Assembly (NCBI RefSeq): GCF_013343235.1
Contig: NZ_CP040094.1
Span: forward strand, 3,658,501-3,722,500
Direction: 5' to 3'
Length of the DNA: 64,000 nucleotides
DNA from: Nostoc sp. TCL240-02
GTDB lineage: Bacteria > Cyanobacteriota > Cyanobacteriia > Cyanobacteriales > Nostocaceae
The notes beneath the pieces were generated by a model. The model saw only the letters and a list, made by a program, of their open reading frames with translations, was not told the DNA's origin and did not search any database. Both the position numbers and the translations under genes were made by a program. Shown piece by piece: positions 57,783-64,000 of this stretch (position 1 is its first letter; each line of letters opens with the position of its first letter).

Positions 57783-59513
57783 ATGAAGCAAAAACCAGAT
57801 GTGCCTATTGAGGCACTAAAGCGAATTTTGAAAATGTTGCTGAAATACCCAGTAATGGTATTAGCTGCGATCGCTAGTTTATTAATGACGACAGTCGCTA
57901 ATATCGCTGCACCTCAAATTATTCGCTGGGGAATTGATGCTGGTATTGCCAAAAATAACTTACAAGTGATTTTGACTTGTGGGGGATTGATGGTTTTGGT
58001 GGCTTTGATTCGGGGATTGTTTAATTTTGGACAAAGTTTTTTTTCAGAGATAGTATCTCAAAGTATCGCTTATGACATCAGGAATAAATTTTTTAGTCAA
58101 ACCCAGCATTTAGATTTAAGTTACTACGATCGCACACCTACATCACAACTGCTTACACGTATTAATAATGACATCGAACAAATTCGCGTTTTTATTGGTG
58201 CTACCTTGCTGCAAATTTTTGGTGCTGCGATCGTATTATTCAGTAGTGCGACAATTTTGCTACTCATGAATTGGAAGTTGGCACTTATAGCATTAGCAAT
58301 TATCCCGACTTCCTTCATTTTATTAGGCGGATTTTTTCAAAAAAATACTTCCTTGTTTACTCAAGCACAGAGGCAGCTAGATGATTTAAACTCAATTTTA
58401 AAAGAAAATTTACTCGGTGTGCGTGCAGTCAAAGCTTTTGTGCGTCAACAAACAGAAATAAAACGCTATGCCGTTGCTAATGAAAATTTCCGTACAACAA
58501 GTATCAAAACCATTTATGCACTGCGAGATACATTTCCAATAATTTTTTTGGCGAGCAATTTACTTGCAGTCGCTATTTTTGGATATGGGGGTTTAGAGGT
58601 AATCAGCCACAGCTTTTCTATTGGCGAACTAGTTGCTTTTAATTCCTATTTAGTATTTATCATCCAACCAATTTTTCAGACGACTTTTGCATTTCAATCT
58701 GTTGCTCAAGCATCAGCATCAGCCACTAGAGTTTATCAGGTGATAGATGCAGAAATTGCCATCAAGGAATCTCCCAATGCAGTCTTTTTGCACAGATGCG
58801 AAGGAAAAATTTCTTTTGAAAATGTTGATTTTCGCTACCCAGAAGTAAATGAAAATACCTTAAATAGTATTTCATTTGAAATCCAGCCAGGGCAAACAGT
58901 GGCAATTTTAGGTACGACGGGAGCAGGTAAAAGTACACTTGCTAAATTGATTCCACGTTTTTATGATGCAACAAATGGAATAGTAAAGGTTGATGGTTAT
59001 GATGTCCGCTCTTTAAATTTAGTCAGTTTACGTTCTCACATTGGTTTGATTTCTCAAGAAGCAAGTTTATTTTCTGGAACAATTCGTGAAAATATCGCTT
59101 ATGGAATACCAGATGCACCTCTTTCAAAGGTAATTGAAGCAGCTAAGTTTGCTCAAATTCACGATTTTATTATTAGCCTCCCTGATAGTTACGATACTGT
59201 TATCGGCGAACGAGGAATTGGCTTATCGGGAGGGCAAAAGCAAAGAATTACTATTGCTAGGATATTGCTAAATGATTACAAAATTCTGATTGTAGATGAT
59301 AGTCTTTCTGCTGTTGATGCGAAGACAGGAGCATTAATTCAAGAAGCCTTCAAAGTTATGATGGAACAGCGTCAATTTACTATAATTTTTCTCACTCAAC
59401 GGATTAATAATATGGTAAATAATGCTGACCAGATTTTCATAATTGATCGAGGTAAATTAGTTAAAACATCTTCCGGTGCAGAGCTAATTGAAAATGCCAT
59501 CTTAAAAAACTAG
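57783..59513 (+). CDS. ABC exporter half-transporter, subunit 1 (degenerate nucleotide site)
   Basis: A 576-residue type IV exporter: six helices (about 20-310) and an ATPase domain. Walker A is LGTTGAGKST (about 375-384), the signature LSGGQKQR is normal (about 480). Walker B reads ILIVDDSLSAVD, with Asp in place of the catalytic Glu, and the switch His is Gln in FLTQR. Such changes mark the degenerate half of heterodimeric exporters (TM287/288, BmrCD type), and the partner gene follows after 83 bases. The substrate could be the product of the upstream pathway (inference from position). Confidence 0.9.
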   Translation: MKQKPDVPIEALKRILKMLLKYPVMVLAAIASLLMTTVANIAAPQIIRWGIDAGIAKNNLQVILTCGGLMVLVALIRGLFNFGQSFFSEIVSQSIAYDIRNKFFSQTQHLDLSYYDRTPTSQLLTRINNDIEQIRVFIGATLLQIFGAAIVLFSSATILLLMNWKLALIALAIIPTSFILLGGFFQKNTSLFTQAQRQLDDLNSILKENLLGVRAVKAFVRQQTEIKRYAVANENFRTTSIKTIYALRDTFPIIFLASNLLAVAIFGYGGLEVISHSFSIGELVAFNSYLVFIIQPIFQTTFAFQSVAQASASATRVYQVIDAEIAIKESPNAVFLHRCEGKISFENVDFRYPEVNENTLNSISFEIQPGQTVAILGTTGAGKSTLAKLIPRFYDATNGIVKVDGYDVRSLNLVSLRSHIGLISQEASLFSGTIRENIAYGIPDAPLSKVIEAAKFAQIHDFIISLPDSYDTVIGERGIGLSGGQKQRITIARILLNDYKILIVDDSLSAVDAKTGALIQEAFKVMMEQRQFTIIFLTQRINNMVNNADQIFIIDRGKLVKTSSGAELIENAILKN

Positions 59514-59596
59514 TTATTTATAGAAATTCTAATTTTTGGATCTATAGAAAATTATTTATATCTCAAATCAACCTTGCTAGACTCTTCAACATAAAA

Positions 59597-61438
59597 TTGT
59601 CATTCATGAACAGAAAAATTAATATTTTTGAATCGGTATCACAAGTTAATGCACCATTACCTGTTATCCGCCGCTTCAGTCAATATTTTCGTCCATATAT
59701 CAAAGAGATTCCCATCATCCTGGGAATAATTATTATTAGCTCTATCACCCAAACAATAGCACCTTTGCTTACTGGTTGGTCGATAGATAACTTGATACTT
59801 AAAGGCAATTGGTCAGGACTGTTATGGATGCTAGTTGTATTAACAATAGTATACCTTACTGGCTTTTTATCCAATCGGACTTTGATTGTTAAAGTTGGTG
59901 TAATTATGCAGCATTTACTTGCACAATTACGCCAAGATATCATGAACAAATTACAAACATTACCCCTTAGCTTTTATGATAAGAGTAAAGTTGGTGACTT
60001 AATGAGTCGCCTGCTGAGTGATGTTAATACTTTAAATCAAGTATTCAGCCCTATTCTACCGCAAGTTATTGGAAGCTTTTTTGGCTTATTAGCAAGTGCA
60101 ATATTCATGCTTTCCATCAACTTGCAATTAGGTTTAATTACTAACCTGATTGTGCCAATTATGTTATTAACAACGACTTTTTTTGCCAGATTAGCAAGGG
60201 CAAAGTTTCGCATTACTAGACAAACAATTTCTCAACTCTCAATTAAACTAGAAGAAAATATTAGCAATATTCAAGAAGTTCAAGCATTTAACCGGGCAGA
60301 AATCAACATTCAAGAGTTTAAAAAACTTAACGCAGATAACCGAAATGCTAATATCCAAGCAACAGCAATTTCTGCTGCTTTCCTGCCAACAATAGACTTA
60401 TTTAATACACTTACTTGGGGTATTGTATTAGCTTATGGTGGCTTTCTCGTTTATAAAAATATCATGACTGTGGGAGCTGTTACCGCATTTTTGTTTTACG
60501 TCCAGCAATTTTTTCAACCCATCCAAATTATCACTAACTTCTATACTCAAGCACAATCTGGATTAGCTGGATTAGAAAGAATTTTTCTACTTTTGGATGA
60601 GCCAGTCCAACTTGAAGATACCACAGACGCGATCGCCTCCGGCGGGTACAACGCCATCGCAATGCCACCAATTCAGGGTAAAGTTCAATTTGAATCTGTC
60701 AATTTTGAGTATAAACTCGGTCAAAAAGTTTTAGAAAATGTAACTTTTGACGCTGAACCAGGACAAGCGATCGCATTGGTCGGAGCTACTGGTGCAGGAA
60801 AAACTACTATAATTAGCCTACTCTCCCGCTTCTATGATGTGTCAAGCGGTGCTATAAAAATTGACGATATAGATATCCGAAAAGTTACACAAGCAAGCCT
60901 ACGTCGTCAAATTGGTGTTGTCTCGCAAGATACCATGATTTTTAGCAGTAGCGTTGCCGAAAATATTGCCTTTGGTAATCCCCAAGCAACAACGGCAGAA
61001 ATTGAAGCGGCTGCAAAAATTGCAAATATTCATGACTTTATCTTGACCTTACCCCAAGGCTATGAAACGCAATTAGGGGAACGGGGGATAAATCTCAGCA
61101 AAGGACAACAACAGTTAATCAGCATCGCCCGGGCAGTTTTGGTAAACCCGCGCATCTTGATTTTGGACGAAGCAACTAGTAATATTGACAGCCAAACAGA
61201 GAAATTAGTTCAAGAAGCGATCGCTAATTTACTTCAAGGTCGCACCAGCTTTATCATCGCTCATCGTCTGGCTACAGTCACTAACGCAGACAAGGTATTA
61301 GTCATCAAGCAAGGACAAATCATCGAACAAGCTACACATACACAATTGATGGAGCAAAGGGGAGTATATGCAAACCTTTATTCTCTACAACTAGTAAATA
61401 ATATCAAAACCAGTTTGAAAATAAGTTCTAGAAACTAG
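59597..61438 (+). CDS. ABC exporter half-transporter, subunit 2 (canonical Walker B and switch)
   Basis: A 613-residue partner of the preceding gene. Walker A GATGAGKTT (about 396), signature LSKGQQQL (Gly to Lys in place 3), Walker B ILILDEATSNID and switch IIAHRL are present, so it supplies the hydrolysing residues while subunit 1 gives the good signature. Six helices lie at about 40-335. At about 345-357 an extra loop DAIASGGYNAIAM is encoded by a dispersed HIP1-containing repeat (near 60636), in frame, between the membrane and ATPase domains. Confidence 0.9.
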   Translation: MSFMNRKINIFESVSQVNAPLPVIRRFSQYFRPYIKEIPIILGIIIISSITQTIAPLLTGWSIDNLILKGNWSGLLWMLVVLTIVYLTGFLSNRTLIVKVGVIMQHLLAQLRQDIMNKLQTLPLSFYDKSKVGDLMSRLLSDVNTLNQVFSPILPQVIGSFFGLLASAIFMLSINLQLGLITNLIVPIMLLTTTFFARLARAKFRITRQTISQLSIKLEENISNIQEVQAFNRAEINIQEFKKLNADNRNANIQATAISAAFLPTIDLFNTLTWGIVLAYGGFLVYKNIMTVGAVTAFLFYVQQFFQPIQIITNFYTQAQSGLAGLERIFLLLDEPVQLEDTTDAIASGGYNAIAMPPIQGKVQFESVNFEYKLGQKVLENVTFDAEPGQAIALVGATGAGKTTIISLLSRFYDVSSGAIKIDDIDIRKVTQASLRRQIGVVSQDTMIFSSSVAENIAFGNPQATTAEIEAAAKIANIHDFILTLPQGYETQLGERGINLSKGQQQLISIARAVLVNPRILILDEATSNIDSQTEKLVQEAIANLLQGRTSFIIAHRLATVTNADKVLVIKQGQIIEQATHTQLMEQRGVYANLYSLQLVNNIKTSLKISSRN

Positions 61439-61503
61439 TCTAGAGGGTATTTAAGCTGCTATGCAGCTTACTACCATTTCACGAAATGTCTGATACAAAT
61501 TCT

Positions 61504-62250
61504 CTAATTCTTTCCCCCTGCCCCCTGCCCCCTTCCCCCTGCCCCCTGCCCCTCATCTCCCCAACCCCCCTGGTGTTCACAATGAAAACCTTTATGCTCC
61601 CAAGCTTGCATATCCACTTCGGCAAGCTTTGTCACATTTGAGCATTGCGGTTGAATAATTTGACTTAAAATTGCCCACAATACGCTACGCGTTAAATCTA
61701 ATCCAGTTTTGCCCCAAGATTCATTATTACCAGGAATACCCGACTCCTCAACAATTTCGGGCTCTACCCAAATACCATGAGCGCCCAAGAGAATCTGTGC
61801 CATCCATTTAGCTCTGGGTAAGTGACTTGGCGAAGTAATCAACATGACTTTATGCACTCCCCAACGCCGGAGAATTGGAATACTATAATAAAAATTTTCA
61901 AAAGTGGAATTCGCGCACTTTTCTAACCAAACGTTTTGTAACTCTACTAATTCTGGCTGAAAAATTAACCATATACAAGGGTCTGGGGAACCATGAGAAA
62001 TTAAAATTGGGGTTTGTGGGTATTGTTTTGCTAGTTGGGCCACATAAGTTTCTCGACGAATACTGCCACCAAGAACCAAGAAGGCATCTACTGGCTGTGA
62101 AGAAGCAAAAACTAAGGTTATAGTAGTAAAAATCAGCCAAGTGCCTAAGACAAAGTACAATACACTAGTTAGTTTTTGTAACAATTGCCACAGATTAGCA
62201 AATTTTTTTTTAATAGAAATTAACGATTTGATGGTAAATTTACGTTTCAT
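61504..62250 (-). CDS. YdcF/DUF218-family membrane-anchored protein
   Basis: A 248-residue protein with an N-terminal helix (VLYFVLGTWLIFTTITLVFA, about 31-50) and a DUF218 (YdcF/SanA/ElyC) domain with DAFLVLGGSIRRE, ILISHGSPDP and KVMLITSPSHLPRAKWMA. These proteins are linked to the cell envelope, biochemistry unknown. The last 20 residues (GQGAGGRGQGAGG) are coded by a G-rich STRR repeat at 61510-61560, so the original C-terminus has been replaced or extended. Convergent with the exporter genes. Confidence 0.85.
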   Translation of the reverse strand: MKRKFTIKSLISIKKKFANLWQLLQKLTSVLYFVLGTWLIFTTITLVFASSQPVDAFLVLGGSIRRETYVAQLAKQYPQTPILISHGSPDPCIWLIFQPELVELQNVWLEKCANSTFENFYYSIPILRRWGVHKVMLITSPSHLPRAKWMAQILLGAHGIWVEPEIVEESGIPGNNESWGKTGLDLTRSVLWAILSQIIQPQCSNVTKLAEVDMQAWEHKGFHCEHQGGWGDEGQGAGGRGQGAGGKN

Positions 62251-62561
62251 GACTTCGGTAAGAAAACCTGATTTAATAGCTGTCTAACAAGGCTGCAATT
62301 AAGCGATCAAAGTGCTATCTTATAAAAGTAATGAATCAATACAAACATGACGCTAATCAAAGTGTCACATCTTCAGTATAGCCTTCCGGAAACGGCTAAC
62401 AAACTGAGAAATGGTTGTTAATAATGCAGTATTTTTCGGCATCATTGCAACGATAAAAATGATGAGGAAAGCATAGCTTAGTTTGGGGTATAAAAACTTA
62501 AAAATTTCTGGAAAGCCTGATTGCTAAACTGTCAACAACACAATTATTCCAGTTAATATAC
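62251..62561. other. Divergent intergenic region
   Basis: Between the YdcF-like gene and the protease gene. It holds a short hairpin (AGCC/GGCT, near 62382-62396) and AT-rich promoter-like sequence but no gene. Confidence 0.4.
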
Positions 62562-63902
62562 ATGAACCAATCTGCGAAAAGTTACTCACCGCTCCAAGTA
62601 GCCTTGATTGGTGGAGCGATCGCTACGACTGCTACGATGTCTGTATTTGGCTCCGCTTGGACTCGTGGTGTCCGTGCCGCCTTAGCTCTACAAGACAGCC
62701 CGAAAATGATAGTTGACCAAGTTTGGCAACTGGTGAATCATGAATATGTTGATGGTAAATTTAATCAACAAGATTGGCAAGCAACTAGACAAAGCCTGTT
62801 GAGCAAAGACTATTCTTCCCGGGAAGAAGCATACACTGCCATCCGCGAAGCTTTACAAAAGTTGGGAGATCCTTACACCCGATTCATGGACCCCAAACAG
62901 TTTGAAGCCCTAACTAGCCAAACATCTGGGGAAGTCTCTGGTATTGGCGTTCGGATGGAAGTAAACGAAAAAACTCAGCGCCTCACTGTCGTCGAAGCCA
63001 TAGAAAATTCTCCAGCACTGAAAGCTGGGATCAAAGCAGGCGATGAAATTTTGGCAATTGACGGCAAATCCACTCTCAAAATGAAAGTGGATGACGCTTC
63101 CAAGTTAATTCGTGGCAAAGCAGGTACTCCCATCAAACTACGGCTGGGACGAACAGGACAAAATGCCTTTGAGTTGAAACTGACAAGAGCAAGTATTGAA
63201 GTACCAACGGTACGTTATACCCTCAGACAAGAAGGAAATCGCCGCGTTGGTTATATCCGTTTACGGGAATTTAGCGCCCACGCCGCAGATCAAATGCAAC
63301 GAGCCATCCGCGATTTGAACACTAAGAAAGTTGATTCTTATGTCTTAGATTTGCGGGGAAATCCTGGCGGGTTGTTACAAGCGAGCATTGAAATTGCTCG
63401 GATGTGGTATGATGACGGCGGAATTGTTAAGACAGTAGACCGTGTGGGCGGCACTGAAGAAACTAAAGCTAATCGCACTGCTTTGACAAATCGTCCCTTG
63501 GCAGTCTTAGTAGATGGTAATTCAGCTAGTGCTAGCGAAATCCTCACAGGGGCGCTTAAGGATAATAAGCGGGCGGTAGTCGTAGGTGGTCAAACCTTTG
63601 GTAAGGCCCTAGTGCAGTCAGTTCATGAACTTGCAGATGGTTCCGGCTTGGCTGTCACCATTGCCCATTACTACACTCCGGCGGGAACAGATATTAACCA
63701 TAAAGGGATTGCCCCAGATGTCAAGCTAGACTTGACAGAGGCACAAGAGCGGCAGTTAGCTTCTAATCCAGATTTAATCGGAACTAAGAGCGATCCGCAA
63801 TATGCCAGAGCGATCGCCATTTTATCAAATAACAACTTCGCCCAGCCGCCAGCAAATCAGCCTGCTCGACCCATGAGCCGCGCTGATAACCTGAAATTTT
63901 AG
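62562..63902 (+). CDS. Carboxyl-terminal processing protease (S41 family)
   Basis: A 446-residue CtpA-family serine protease. The N-terminus has a hydrophobic segment (QVALIGGAIATTATMSVFG, about 12-30) for export to the thylakoid lumen or periplasm. A PDZ domain (about 120-210, GVRMEV, LKAGIKAGDEILAIDGKS) precedes the catalytic core with LRGNPGG, SASASEILTGAL (catalytic Ser about 329) and GQTFGKALVQ (catalytic Lys about 350). Cyanobacteria have three Ctp proteins; one matures the D1 protein of photosystem II. Which one this is cannot be told here. Complete and intact. Confidence 0.94.
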   Translation: MNQSAKSYSPLQVALIGGAIATTATMSVFGSAWTRGVRAALALQDSPKMIVDQVWQLVNHEYVDGKFNQQDWQATRQSLLSKDYSSREEAYTAIREALQKLGDPYTRFMDPKQFEALTSQTSGEVSGIGVRMEVNEKTQRLTVVEAIENSPALKAGIKAGDEILAIDGKSTLKMKVDDASKLIRGKAGTPIKLRLGRTGQNAFELKLTRASIEVPTVRYTLRQEGNRRVGYIRLREFSAHAADQMQRAIRDLNTKKVDSYVLDLRGNPGGLLQASIEIARMWYDDGGIVKTVDRVGGTEETKANRTALTNRPLAVLVDGNSASASEILTGALKDNKRAVVVGGQTFGKALVQSVHELADGSGLAVTIAHYYTPAGTDINHKGIAPDVKLDLTEAQERQLASNPDLIGTKSDPQYARAIAILSNNNFAQPPANQPARPMSRADNLKF

Positions 63903-64000
63903 ATTGATGCAAATGATTTCTTCGCAGGTGTTTATATAGTAGTATTCCCAAATCCAGATTTTTGGAGTTACGAAAACTGCTTAATATACCGTTCTAGGAT

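Noticed and set aside
61452..61470. AAGCTGC/GCAGCTT hairpin after the exporter as a terminator
   Set aside because: No T run follows; it looks like a dispersed repeat.

Overview
The window comes from a filamentous, probably heterocyst-forming cyanobacterium of the Nostoc group. The octamer GCGATCGC (HIP1) is scattered throughout, short tandem repeats of the AATTGGG and purine-rich type sit between genes, and the gene content is cyanobacterial: a principal DnaK, an Flv1/Flv3 flavodiiron pair, GldA/F/G-like ABC genes, a Ycf39-like reductase and a CtpA-family protease. No rRNA, tRNA or CRISPR array was found.

Layout. 1-3.5 kb: 5' part of an acetoacetate-decarboxylase-like gene, dnaK with its terminator, and an SDR reductase. 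3.7-15 kb: two sensor kinases (the first split by an IS630 element), an AIM24 protein, alaS, a diguanylate cyclase and an M41-type protease without an AAA domain. 15-22 kb: a lipoxygenase, then an ATPase-TOPRIM (OLD-like) gene broken by a frameshift and by two abutting insertion sequences. 22-27.4 kb, minus strand: a GldA/F/G-like ABC operon, a DUF4340 gene and purU. 27.5-38.6 kb: a cluster with a strong Fur-box-like palindrome in front, made of four proteins with HMA2-like G-R-x-R domains, one of them a P1B-type ATPase, plus a DUF5132 protein, a WD40 protein and a PAP2 phosphatase that also carries an HMA2-like N-terminus (IS-interrupted). 38.7-43 kb: flv3-psiE-flv1. 43-49 kb: a PLP enzyme, a DUF262 gene broken by an IS4 element, a methyltransferase and a third IS630 copy. 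49.8-61.4 kb: remains of a small-molecule pathway (acyl/aryl-CoA ligase fragments, O-methyltransferase, ThDP enzyme with an internal stop, KAS III-like enzyme, two related secreted proteins, and a two-subunit ABC exporter). 61.5-64 kb: a YdcF-like protein and a CtpA-family protease.

Two themes stand out. First, seven insertion sequences of five families (IS630 x3, IS701, IS5, IS4, ISAs1) lie in 64 kb. In five genes, deleting the element plus one copy of its target duplication restores an open reading frame exactly, which fixes the element boundaries to the base and shows the insertions are recent. Second, the HMA2/P1B-ATPase/DUF5132 set under a Fur-box-like site resembles the logic of the iron-storage ferrosome (fez) operons and is the best candidate for an undescribed system. 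The ThDP plus KAS III pair resembles the furanolide (cyanobacterin-type) assembly enzymes, here apparently decaying.
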